Assembly (NCBI RefSeq): GCF_024713945.1
Contig: NC_134684.1
Location: forward strand, 1,097,001-1,161,000
Direction: 5' to 3'
Length of the DNA stretch: 64,000 bases
Source: Dermatophagoides farinae
Taxonomy: Eukaryota; Arthropoda; Arachnida; Sarcoptiformes; Pyroglyphidae
Position numbers and translations under genes: made by a program. Below are positions 1 through 10,717 of this stretch, in pieces (the first letter of the stretch is position 1; each line of letters begins with the position of its first letter). Below the pieces are notes generated by a model that had not been told where the DNA came from, searched no databases, and was given only the letters and a program-made list of their open reading frames with translations.

Positions 1-1718
1 ATCATTTGTCAATGTTTCTGGAATCTTGGCTATTTTTTTTCAATAATTAATGATTTTATAGCCACAATGAAAACACATACAACTAACGGTAAGTCATTTT
101 AATTTCTAGTTGAATGGTATAAAACAAAAAAAATTTTTTTTTATTGTTTTTTTTCATCTTATTAAAATTTTCTAGGTTCAGATATTCAAATAAATCTATT
201 CAGCTTGATCATCATTATTATTTCATGTATATCGATCATATTTCTTATTGGTATATTGAAAATTTATATATGTAAAAATGATAAAACAAACAATGAAACA
301 ATGGGAAAAAATCGTAAAGGTTATATACCTACAGCCACTAGTCCTGGTGGTGGTGGTAAAAATACAAATTCTCGTATGATGAATAATATTCGTAATAATA
401 ATGCTGGCACTGGTGGTGGTGGTGGTATGATGGAAAAACCACCGGATCTTTGGATTCATCATAGTGAACAAGTTGAAATGAAATTAATGGATAAAAACAA
501 TGGTGATAATGATTCAAATGGTGGTGCATTATCAGTAAAAAATAATATTGAACAACCATTTGCTAAAATTAAAAAAACTAATTCAACTTATGGTATGAAT
601 ACAGCATTATATGATGATATAAATAGCAACAAAAGTCCATCATCACCTATTGATAATATTGGTATGGCAACAATGCGTCGATCATCATCAATAAGGCCAA
701 AAACATCGACTTGTATGGATCATTCATTAATGAATATGAGTATGATGAATATGGAACCATCAACTGGTCTATCACGGCCATTGTATCCAAAAACCAATCA
801 ATTTAATATTGCACATCCAATGGATACAATGGATTCAGCTAGTACAATGGCAGCTCCCTTTCATCACCATCATCATCATCATCTTTATGATCCAGTACCA
901 GGTTCTGGTGCTGGTGGTCATATTGCATTAACTAATCTACATGAAAGTCAACTTGTTCACAGTGTGAATTCATCTAATTCATACATGTCTTCGGGTAATT
1001 CATCATCACCACATTCAGTTATTTCGAACAACACTGTATTGACTAATTCATCTACCGGTACATCAAACTTGACGAATAGTTCAACCAGTCCACCAAATAC
1101 ATCGATATATCTATCGAATAGTCGTCAACCACAGAAACCATCATCATCGATGATGATGGTACCTACAGCAGCATCCGGTAATGCTGTTTCACATTCAGCA
1201 CTTAAAAGTTTTGGTGTACCTACACCACCACCAGCGCTGCCTTCATTAGCTACATTGGGTGGGCTACAGAATAATTCACACAATAGTTTTTATAATAGTA
1301 AGTATCATTTTATTTATCTTTTTGTTTAAAAAAAATAATTGATTTTTTTTTTTCAATTCATACAGCTTCCTTAGCGTCTTTGGGTAGTCCTAGTAAAAAA
1401 TTTTTGCTTACCACAACGAATAATCTGAATACCAATAATAACATTTGTGGTAGTAATTCTACATTGGCTAGTAATGGTAAATCGGCTACAAATTTCTCGG
1501 ATGATCATTCAATTTCGGTAAATATTTTTGTCGATATATTGACATATTCATTCTCATTTTTTTCCAATCAAAAAAAAAAATAGGCAAGTTACAATCCTGA
1601 TGAACTTCATCAAGAAATGGCCAATCTAGATAACCTGATGAAAGATTTGAATGCTATGAAACCGAATAATAATATTAACAACAATGCTATGAACATACAT
1701 GGAATGGAATCTTGTTGA
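1..1718 (+). CDS. fra: Netrin receptor of the DCC/neogenin/frazzled family, C-terminal part (5' end outside window)
   Basis: Only the transmembrane and cytoplasmic part is in the window. Exons I can support are 176-1297, 1366-1517 and 1584-1718, all with GT/AG borders and matching phases. A short exon ending at 88 (perhaps 62-88) joins in phase, but its 5' border is uncertain. A hydrophobic membrane helix (about 199-264) is followed by a long Ser/Asn/Met-rich tail. The tail holds the P1 motif of the family (KPPDLWIHH followed by EMKLMDKN, about 436-500) and, at the very end, the P3 motif (EMANLDNLMKDLNAM, about 1614-1661). P1 and P3 in DCC/neogenin mediate coupling to signalling partners and receptor clustering. 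The family guides axons and migrating cells in response to netrin at the plasma membrane. A run of seven histidines (about 862-882) is low-complexity sequence. The family call is secure; orthology within the family is inference. Confidence -1.
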
Positions 1719-2745
1719 ACAAAAAAAAAAGAAAGGAAAAAAAATTCGTTTGACCATCGAAAAACACGTATCATATAATTTTGTTTTTTTCATTCTCTTC
1801 ATTTCTATAAAATGGATGATTTATTCATATTGTGTTCATTTTTTATTCATTCAAAATCCAATTTTATTTTGTACACACAACAAGTTTAAGTTTCTTTTCT
1901 TTTGTTTTTTTTTTGCTCAACAACAGCTAATTCAGGGCTATTTTTACTGTTTATTTCTGTTTGTTCAATTTTTTTTATTACCATTATTTTTTTTGGACAT
2001 TCAATTTTTTTCTTGTTCTTCCATCCATTGATTTTCAATTGTTTGTACATATATCTGCTTTTCTAAAATTTTTTTTCGATGTATTTATTATATATCTACC
2101 TGAATTTGTTTGATGAAATCGACAAAAAACAACACGCACGATATACACACCATTTGTAATTATTCGGAAAGGCGAATTACGATTTGAACGCCCTAATCTA
2201 TCTATTTTTGTATTTTTTTTTTCATTTTTTTTGCTTCTTTGCTTTTTATTTACATTTTTTTCGAATATTCTTGTTTCATATATATATATATATACAGCAC
2301 ATGTTTATAAGTTCATGTGAATGAAACAAAACAATCAAATAATAATAATCTTTGACATTTAATAGTTGTATCATATACACACACACATATAATGATGATG
2401 ATGATGATAATTATCGATATTTGAATAAAATTAAATCGAAACATTTTTATCTATTTTTGTTGTTGTTGTTTTAAATATTTGAAATTAAAAAAAAAAAATT
2501 CGACAAAAGTTTGGAACGTCCTTTATGAACAGCTAATTAGAATAATATGCAATTGTTGTATGCGCGTACGCATCATGCTTTCAATTGTGTATTTTTCTTG
2601 TGCTGTCAGCTTTAAGCAGTGTGTGTGTTGTAGTCGAACTTCCCGAAAACGCTGTTCTTCCTTTTTTGCACACACACTCTCACGTGTAGCCTTTTCATTG
2701 ATTTTTTCATTTCGTATTGTTTTTTCGCTTGGATCTTGAACCGAA
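1719..2745 (+). other. 3' UTR of the netrin receptor and RPL4 upstream region
   Basis: No coding exon is visible. The first part is T-rich 3' UTR ending near a good AATAAA signal (about 2423-2428). It contains a short TA repeat (about 2278-2294) and GAT repeats (about 2393-2407). The last 200 bp before the RPL4 start codon are pyrimidine-rich on the plus strand, as expected of a ribosomal-protein promoter and 5' leader. No TATA box stands out. Confidence -1.
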
Positions 2746-4428
2746 ATGGTAAGATATTAATTTATAAAAATTAATATTTTTTTCTACAAGATGATAATTA
2801 ATTTTTCGATTTACAATTTCATAGGCTACAGCAGCATATAGGCCATTAATTTCTGTTTACAACGAAAAAAACGAAAGCACTGGTACGACAATCAAATTGC
2901 CAGCCGTTTTTCGTGCACCGATCCGTACCGATATTGTTAACTATGTTCATACGAACATTCGAAAGAATCGTCGCCAACCTCATGCTGTTTCCAGAGAAGC
3001 AGGTAAATTTATTTAATTTTTTTCTCATTGTATCGACATTTCAATTTATCCCAGTTTATGTGATGAAAAAACTTTGGTCCGTGTTTATGAATTATACAAT
3101 GATCAAAATGCCCTTTGTGGTTATTGTCTGAGTTTTTTCATTTCTATTTATCATATATTTTGGATTGAATCAATACTAAATGGATATTTTTCTCGAATTT
3201 TAGGCCATCAAACTAGCGCTGAATCTTGGGGAACTGGTCGAGCTGTAGCTCGTATTCCTCGTGTTCGTGGCGGTGGTACCCATCGATCCGGTCAGGGTGC
3301 ATTCGGCAACATGTGCCGTGGTGGTCGAATGTTTGGTCCGATCCGTGTTTGGCGACGTTGGTATCGAAAAGTTAATCGCAATCAACGTCGATATGCAGTC
3401 GTTTCAGCTATCGCTGCATCAGGTGTTCCATCCATCGTTATGAGTAAAGGTCATGTTGTCAATGATGTGCCCGAATTTCCATTGGTCGTTTCGGATAAGG
3501 TTCAAGAATTGAACAAAACCAAACAAGCTGTGGAATTTTTGAAGCAAGTCAAAGCCTGGAGTGACATTGAACGTGTTTATCGATCAAAACATTTCCGTGC
3601 TGGTAAAGGTAAAATGCGAAACCGTCGTCGTGTTCAACGACTTGGTCCAGTCGTTGTTTACGGAACCGATAGTGGATTGACACGAGCTTTCCGTAATATT
3701 CCTGGCGTGGAATTGATGAATGTTGAAAAATTGAATCTTTTACGCTTGGCACCTGGTGGACATGTTGGCCGTTTTGTCATTTGGACTGAAAGCGCCTTCC
3801 GCAAATTAGATGAAATTTATGGTACATGGAAAGCTGAATCAAAACAAAAACGTGATTACACTTTGCCACAACCAAAAATGGCCAATACCGATTTGTCTCG
3901 TTTATTGAAATGCGATGAAATTCAAAGTGTTCTTCGACCACGAATGTAAGTATTTTTATCCATTTTTATTTATATATCAACATTATGCATGATGTAACCA
4001 CTGGGTTTTGATGTTCAAATATGATAACCATTACTACTTATTTTTCTGATTTATTTCAATACCGAATTATTTTAAATTGTTAATTATAACATTTTAATAT
4101 GTTTTTTTTCCATTTCTAAAAAAATAGCACGAAAGTTGTTCGACGTTCTGTCAAGAGAAATCCGCTTAGAAATCCATTGGTCATGCGACGATTGAATCCA
4201 TATTCATGGGTTTTGAAAACTCAAGCTCGGGCAAATAATCTACGACGACGACGTGCAAAAGAAATTCTTCGCCGTCGTAAAGCTGGCGAAAAAGTCGACC
4301 AAAAATCTTTGGACAAAGCAGTCAATTTGTTGGGAATTAAACTCCGTAAATACAAGAGTACAAGCTGGAAAGATCGAAAAAAGTGGCAACCAAAAAAGAA
4401 GAAAAGAAATGAAAAATTTAATGAATGA
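2746..4428 (+). CDS. RpL4: 60S ribosomal protein L4 (uL4)
   Basis: Structural protein of the large ribosomal subunit; the uL4 extended loop lines the peptide exit tunnel. Four coding exons: 2746-2748 (the start codon alone), 2825-3002, 3204-3945 and 4128-4428, giving about 407 residues, the usual size of eukaryotic L4. The N-terminus ([15 protein letters not shown]) and the loop block ([18 protein letters not shown]) are diagnostic. The last exon is strongly basic ([18 protein letters not shown], ending in a Lys-rich tail). The first intron directly after ATG is a common arrangement in ribosomal protein genes. The introns 3003-3203 and 3946-4127 carry snoRNA signals, listed separately. An open frame runs through the second intron (from about 3074), but the protein family shows that segment is not coding. 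The stop codon lies 72 bp from the stop codon of the convergent IFT74 gene. Confidence -1.
3055..3136 (+). ncRNA. SNORD18: U18 (SNORD18) C/D-box snoRNA in an RPL4 intron
   Basis: The intron 3003-3203 contains a C box GTGATGA (3060-3066), a D'-like box ATGA (3087-3090), a C'-like TGATCA (3100-3105) and a D box CTGA (3128-3131). The 14 bases just before D' (3073-3086, TTTGGTCCGTGTTT) can pair with the highly conserved 28S rRNA stretch AAACACGGACCAA. This is the known antisense element of U18, which also sits in RPL4 introns of vertebrates. By the D-box-plus-five rule the methylated base would be an A, matching the known U18 target class. The terminal stem is weak and the outer ends are approximate. 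The C/D architecture and the guide are seen directly; the rRNA match is from established knowledge. Confidence -1.
3984..4054 (+). ncRNA. Candidate C/D-box snoRNA in the last RPL4 intron
   Basis: The intron 3946-4127 has a C-box-like ATGATGT (3989-3995), a possible C' ATGATA (about 4021-4026) and a D box CTGA (4046-4049). These are spaced as in a snoRNA of about 65-70 nt. I could not assign an rRNA target to the sequence before D or before a D'. The terminal stem is weak. It may be a second box C/D RNA, since vertebrate RPL4 hosts several, or chance in an AT-rich intron. Confidence -1.
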
Positions 4429-4468
4429 ATTTTTTTTTGTATTGATAAATAATATAAAAATTACTAAT

Positions 4469-4487
4469 AATAAACATGCGTTTTATT
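4469..4487. terminator. Back-to-back poly(A) signals of RPL4 (+) and IFT74 (-)
   Basis: AATAAA on the plus strand (4469-4474) serves RPL4. TTTATT (4482-4487), which reads AATAAA on the minus strand, lies only 13 bases past the IFT74 stop codon. The two signals are seven bases apart, so the two mature transcripts are predicted to overlap at their 3' ends. Confidence -1.
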
Positions 4488-4500
4488 TGCCACATCATAT

Positions 4501-6132
4501 TCAAAATCCTATCAAACTTTGATTATATTTTTTTACATTTTCCAACATCATTGCTTTCATTTCGCCAATCATTTGGCTATTGTCATTCTCTTTAAGTTTG
4601 TTATTAACACTCAAAATTTCGCTTAATTGTTTTTCCAACTTTATAATCTGTTGATAAATATCATCCTTTTCCATTTTCAATTGAATTTCTCTTGTTTCGC
4701 TTGCCATTTTATCTTTATCCACATTCAATGCCTGTATTGTATTATGTATTCGTTCGGAATTCTGTTTAACCGTTTCAAGTTTCGATTCCACTTTGGATTT
4801 CAATCCAGTAACATCTGAATAGGAATTTATTCCTTCTTTTAGTTTCATGATACGAGCCGTTAATGTTTGCTTTTCCTGTTCGGCTTTTTCTTTTGTCTGT
4901 GAATTTTTATAGATTTCCAATTCAAGTTTTCGTTTTTGTATGATGATTTCATTCGACATATCATAAACGGTGTTTGTTTCGTTTCGTATTCGTTTGATCA
5001 TATTTAAATACTTTAGATATCGTGACAATTTATTGGTTGTATCATTGATTTCATGATTGATCGTTTCCAGTTCATCAATCAATGTTTGTTTACGATTATT
5101 ATATTCAATCATAAAATCATCGAATATTTTGTCCTGTTGTCGTAGATCGGAAAATTTTCGTAATTTATCTCCATCCTTGTAGAATTCAATTTCACTTTTG
5201 ATTTGATTTTGACTAACATTCAATTGTTCCATTTTGTTTGTCAATGAATTGATATAATTGTTGTCACGTTTTACTTGTGCCAACAAATGTTTACGTTTAT
5301 TTTCTTCCGAATCTTCATCATTCAATAATTTATTCTTTTGTTTTTCTAGATTTCTAAGCTTTGAAATTGCTTTGATCAATTCCATTTTTAATAGATTACC
5401 ATCCCTGACGGTTTTCTCTTCAATCTCATTCTTTTTTGTTCGCCACAAGCTAATTTCCTGTTCAAGTAGATGACATTCTTTAGTCAATTCATTGTTCATT
5501 GTTTGCATAAGATCAAATTCTTTTATCTGTGTTTCACTGAATTTGTTTCGAACAATATTGATCAGTTTTTGTACTTCTTTAAGTTTTTCATCATTTCGTT
5601 TGATCGCATTTTCCACATCACGTAATTTTGCATAATCATTTTCAAGCTATATATGATTTAAGAACAAAAAAAAAATTTAGTCTGAAAATATTGGCGCAGA
5701 AAATTTCGAGATACTTACATTAGCAATTAATGCATCATTTTCATGTTTAATTTCATTTGTATCATCTTTGACGGCCGACATTTCTTCATCGATTCTTGTA
5801 CGATCAACAAATTCATTGTAGGTCATTAATTCCAAAGTCAATTCGTTCAATTCACGAGCCAATGTTTCCGCTTTCTGTCTATAGACACCTATTCGAGCTT
5901 CTTCTTTGGTCATAATTTCACATTCTCGTAACAATGAATTGTTTTCGGCATTCAATTCATTTATTTTCATTCGTAATAATCCAATAAAATAGCTTTTATC
6001 TTGAATCTGTCTTCGTAAAGCGGTTTTACTTCTGGATGATTTTGGTGCAATCAAACCTGTATTGGTTACATTTTGATGTGCCGATGTTAAAGGTCGACTT
6101 GTTAAAGGACGTGCCGATTTTACAGTTTCCAT
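4501..6132 (-). CDS. IFT74: Intraflagellar transport protein 74
   Basis: Two coding exons on the minus strand, 6132-5719 and 5646-4501, phase 0, giving about 519 residues; vertebrate IFT74 has about 600. IFT74 pairs with IFT81 in the IFT-B complex and carries tubulin into growing cilia. The N-terminus has the basic, Pro/Thr-rich tandem (RPLTSRPLTS) typical of IFT74. It is followed by DKSYFIGLLRMKINELNAEN and AETLARELNEL, which match the conserved start of the coiled coil. The rest is almost continuous coiled coil. In arthropods such a gene would act in ciliated sensory neurons. It is convergent with RPL4 and divergent from DENND5, with 510 bp between the two start codons and an RFX X-box-like site 127 bp upstream. 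The protein is somewhat short; the family call is firm. Confidence -1.
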
Positions 6133-6642
6133 TTTTCAATGCTTAAATTTTAAATTCGATTCGTTAATAAAAATAATCGACGTTTTGGAAATCTTTTTTT
6201 TCTATCGATGATGATGATGATTAACAATGCAACAAAACCAAAAAAATAAATAAAACCAGTCACCATGGTAATACAACTACAATGTAAGTTTCAACAATTT
6301 CAAACGAAAGAGAAATAATAAGGCGCGCGCATCGTATGGTTTCGTTCTTTATGAGCAAAGTTTGCTGGAACATTTGAAGAAATTAATGCATTTTTTTTGC
6401 ATATATAACCAAAATAAAGCTAAGAAAAAAAAATGTGATGAAAACAACGAAAAATTGTAGAAAGCTCTGAGAGAGAGAGACTGGTCGAAAATTATTATTA
6501 TTATTCGATATAATTTATTGGCCCCGTAAAATGCTGCCAGATTGTTTTATTATTATTAATATTTTTGCCATTTTAATCATTCAATAATGTTTTTATAGAT
6601 TTAATCAAAAAAAGAATTTATAATTTCGACAACAGTTGATTA
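6133..6642. promoter_or_regulatory. Shared upstream region of IFT74 (-) and DENND5 (+)
   Basis: A 510 bp interval between two divergent start codons, so it must hold both promoters. It contains an X-box-like site nearer IFT74, a GC-rich patch (GGCGCGCGCATCG, about 6322-6334), a short GA repeat (about 6469-6480) and an ATT repeat (about 6493-6506). No coding sequence is visible. Confidence -1.
6259..6272 (-). promoter_or_regulatory. RFX X-box-like motif upstream of IFT74
   Basis: GTCACC-AT-GGTAAT is an imperfect inverted repeat that fits the RFX X-box pattern (GTNRCC, 1-3 spacer bases, RGYAAC) at nearly every position. It lies 127 bp before the IFT74 start codon. X-boxes of ciliary genes in worms and flies lie within the first few hundred bases upstream. 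The functional role is inference. Confidence -1.
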
Positions 6643-9600
6643 ATGGCTAATTCTTCGTCACCCAAAACATCCGACATGGGTATTCCAGCAAGTCCTCGTC
6701 GATCAAATCGAAAGTATTTCTTTTGTTATTGCTTTACATTTTCAATTGATTTTAAGATACAATTTTTTTCTTTAAAATTTACAGAAGTGAAAGACTAAAA
6801 ATGCTATCACAGATTACGATTCTCGATGGAACAATGGATGGTAAAATAAATGTCAGTTTGAAAATTGACGATTGCTCATCTGTCGATGATAGCTCGTTAG
6901 CGCTATTGGCTATGCCTGATGGTCCTTTTATGAAATCTGATCCAATTAAGCCAACTTTTCATCCATTTGTGATCACTGTTCAAAGTGGCCAAAGAATCTA
7001 CGGAGGAAGCTATATATTTGGATTGAAACAAATTGCTCGTTGTCATGAAACCGATGAACATAAAGTTGTATACATTAGTCGAGCTCTAGTCGCATTGACC
7101 ATTCGGCCATTGGTTGATCAATTGAAAAAATTGTTAGAATGGTGTGTCAATGAAGGTGGATGTAATCCACGTTGGCTTCGATGTTTGACCAATATTCGAT
7201 TGCCACAAAAAGGAAGATTCGTCATTATTCATCTACCGAATCTCAAAAGTTTGAAAAACATTGATGATTACAGTTCAACATTTGACAAAACATTTGAAAT
7301 CGCCAACACTGTAATCATATTTCGGCCGCTGAATGTATATCCATTATTTGATTATTCATTTCGCTTATTGCTGACCAAAGTCATTACATTCGAAAATTTA
7401 CTTTTATTGTTCAGCTGTGCACTGAATGAATTTCAAATTTTGATCGTCAGTGATTCATATTACAATCTGATGTTAATTTCCGAATGTTTGATAGCATTAT
7501 TGAATCCATTCAAATGGCAACATGTTTATGTACCGATTCTACCGAGCAAACTTGGTCTTCATTATTTGGATGCACCTACCCCGTTCATTATGGGTATTAA
7601 TTCTCGTTTAAGAAATTTTATCAAACCAAAACGTATTGCTTGTTATTTTGATTGTGATAGTAAAAATCTTGAACTAAATGTAGATTCAAATGAATTTCAT
7701 ATACCACCATTTGTTGAAGAATTACGTAATGATTTACAAGATTTGTTTTCCGGCGACACTCGTCTTATGTATTCAGATCAGCCAAAAAGTGAAGCATTGA
7801 AACGTGTATCGGAATTAGCACATCGTTACAATGTTGTTGACAATGAATTTACCTGTTTAGATGAAGTGAAACTCAATCAAAGTATTCGTATGTTATTCTT
7901 TAACAAAATCAAAAAATGTATACTAAACAATTATCAACATTACATTATGTGTGTTGCTGATCCAAAAGAGCAAGTAAAATTCGACACCGTATCCTATCTG
8001 TCCGATCAACCATTATCAATGCGACCATTTTTACAGAATTTTGTTGAAACACAAATGTTTGCCTCGTTCATTGATGAAGCCAGTAAAGCCACGTTGAAGA
8101 AACAAAAATGTGAAACTGAAGCCATGAATATGGCCGATTCATTCTATTTTAGCATCGATGATGATTATGATCAAACTGATTCATTGGATTATTGTCAAAA
8201 TCTGATTGATGCTCGATATCAAAATGCTCAAATTGTAAACTTAGTTGAACTTGAAGAGCTTAACAGTCAGAATAATTGCCTATCGGGAGCATCAACTCCA
8301 TTTTCACCGTTTAAGAAAAGAATGCAAACATCTTCAGCAAATAATCTAAGAAATGTAGTGAAAAATTCCGTTATAGCTTCACCATCGAAACAGATTCCAG
8401 TTGCATTGACTGGTCCAACCAATTGGAAAGTGGTTGAAACACTTCTGAAAGAAGTCAAAAATAAAACTAAACGAATTTTATTAGCGAAAATGGGTTCGGA
8501 TGAAATTGGATCAGCAGTAACAAGCGGTACCAGCATCAACAGTCCGACTATTAGTACACCAGAAGACAATACTTTGATAGCTGCACTTTGTGATTTAATC
8601 GAACGAATATGGTCACATGCACGCGTACAAGACAGTAATATGGACAGTAGTCAAACTAATCGATGTCCATTTTGGGCTCATATCACAGCTTATTTCCAGG
8701 TTTCAATGAATGAAAACAATATTAAAACGACATCAGCTTTGCCACTATCATCACATCGATTGAATCATTCCAGTTCGGCAACACTCGATTCTATTGAATA
8801 TCATGATGATCATTCATCAGCAAACGAAGATCAAGAAAGTCTAGTCGGTTGGATATCTATAAAAAAACGTATCGATTCATTGTCCCAATTATCATTGGAT
8901 CAAAGTACATTTTTATCTTCACAACGTAAATCATCATCATCATCAACCACAAACTATCGATCGATTCCATCGACATTGTCATATGATTACAAATCAATTT
9001 GTGATATGACCGATATTAAAACCGATGTTGGCAAAAGTCGAGCTTTCATACGTTTAGCATTAGAGCGAAAACTATTGAGTAAACATTTACGAACTTTATT
9101 ATTTAATCAAGATTTATTACAATCATTGTATAAACGATATTCATTTCTACGTTGTGAAGATGAACGGGAACAATTTCTAACACATTTATTGACATTAAAC
9201 GCTGTGGATCTTTCCTGTTTCACTAATACATTTACAACAAGTAAATTACCATATACATTGGTTATATGTGCATCATCGTTTACTGGATCAATTTCCATTA
9301 TTGGATTATCTAATCATACAAAAGAACAGATTGTGATTGATGGTAACAATCATGAACATTTTACATTTCGACATAAAAATTTTGGCTACATTTTTACAAT
9401 GTCTGTGGCCATCAAAGCTAATCATAAAGTGTTTATAGAAAAATGTTTTCTCCGTAACGATGTGACAAATGCATTGTTTAAATTTGAATGTGGCAAATGG
9501 TTGGGCAAAAATATGGAAGATGGTTCAATCGAACGAATGTTGATTGGTGAACCGGTTTCCGGTACTATCAATGATCACATTAAACGTGGCAATCATTCAC

Positions 9601-10411
9601 GATCATCATCGATTGGTCGTAATTGGTCTCGTAGTGGTGAAACCAACAATACCAAAGAAGATAAATACTCGATTGAAGATTTACAATCATCATTAGGTGA
9701 ATCAATCAATCAAATAATGAAATTATATTTTAGTGAAAAAAATCGTCATACTCATGCTGTCGATATTGCCATGCCAAATAATAAAAGCATAAAATCTGTC
9801 AATATTTATCAACAAAGAATAATTTCCAATTCATCATTTACATTGAATAAAATAAATAGATGTTCAAAAAATTCAATGAACAATGTAAATATGATTGGCT
9901 TGTTTTTTGGTCAACGAAAATTTTTATGGATCATTACGCAAGTATTTTATTATGGTTTCAAAAATCGTCGTTCATTTCGTCGTCAAACATTCATATGGGA
10001 TTATCTACTACGTATACAATGTGAATTGAAACTAACGAATTCAAAGGATTCAAATCATCAGGATTTTATCCAATTAATCGATGATATTTCCACTAAAGCC
10101 GATACATATGGTAAAGATATGAAATTTCAATTATTCATATTCATATCACTCAGGTATGTTATGATACATTAATCAATGAATTTATTTATTCTTAATTTCT
10201 TTTTGATATTTTTATATATAATAATAATAGAGATCATAAATTAACACCATCGTTTCTTAAACTATTGTTACGGCCACAATTGTTACAATTACATTATGAA
10301 ATGGAATCATTTTTACGTGATCAAACATTGTTGACATTTCTAACACAAATACTCAATACATTCAATGAAATTGAATTGAAATTGGATAAAAATGTTACGA
10401 AAAATTTGTGA
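6643..10411 (+). CDS. DENND5: DENN domain-containing protein 5 (Rab6-interacting, Rab GEF)
   Basis: Three exons, 6643-6713, 6785-10153 and 10231-10411, giving about 1206 residues (human DENND5A 1287). DENND5 proteins are exchange factors for Rab GTPases and bind Rab6, acting at the Golgi and endosomes. Domains in order: uDENN/cDENN/dDENN (about 75-420, including FHPFVITVQSGQRIYGG and LKWQ-type FKWQHVYVPILPSKL), a first RUN domain (about 610-850, with LERKLLSKHLRTLL and YKRYSFLRC), a PLAT domain (about 855-960) and a second RUN domain (about 1005-1200, with FKNRRSFRRQTFIWDYL). This DENN-RUN-PLAT-RUN order is unique to DENND5. The start was chosen because the first exon gives an in-frame ATG soon after the divergent promoter. 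The linkers are Ser/Asn-rich and longer than in vertebrates. An antisense frame at 8267-8569 resembling a signal peptide is a shadow. Confidence -1.
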
Positions 10412-10717
10412 TTTTTACACATAACACAACATTGACGAGTTTTTTTTCGCTCTTAAAAATTACCATATTTTTTTGCCAATGAAACACGAAATAAAAAACT
10501 GTGGTCATTTTCATTTTTTTTAAATTTTATTTCATTTTTTCAAATTAAAATTATTAAATAAACACATCAAAATGAATGAACAATCAAATCAACAACAAAT
10601 TAAGCATGTAAATTGTGAAAATTTTTCATGATAAACATAAGAACAGAAATTAGTGGCCAAAAAGCATTTGCAATGATTGGCATTTGAATGAATGAATGAA
10701 TGATAAATAATAGAAAA
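10412..10717. other. Convergent 3' UTRs of DENND5 and the LysM gene
   Basis: AT-rich, no coding sequence. Plus-strand AATAAA lies at about 10490-10495 for DENND5. Several TTTATT/TTATTT stretches (about 10527-10560) could serve the minus-strand gene. The AATG repeat near 10687-10702 is low complexity. Confidence -1.

Noticed and set aside
856-884. Seven-histidine run that could suggest a cloning tag
   Set aside because: It lies within a natural low-complexity, His/Ser/Asn-rich receptor tail; similar runs occur in the BMPR2-like and CLASP proteins.
3074-3949. A 291-codon frame that starts inside the RPL4 intron and runs on into exon 3
   Set aside because: The intron has good GT/AG borders and the family sequence joins exon 2 directly to GHQTSAES. 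The intronic part is the U18 snoRNA.
8267-8569. Minus-strand frame that looks like a signal peptide plus a short protein
   Set aside because: It is fully antisense to the conserved DENND5 coding sequence and has no neighbours or splice signals of its own.
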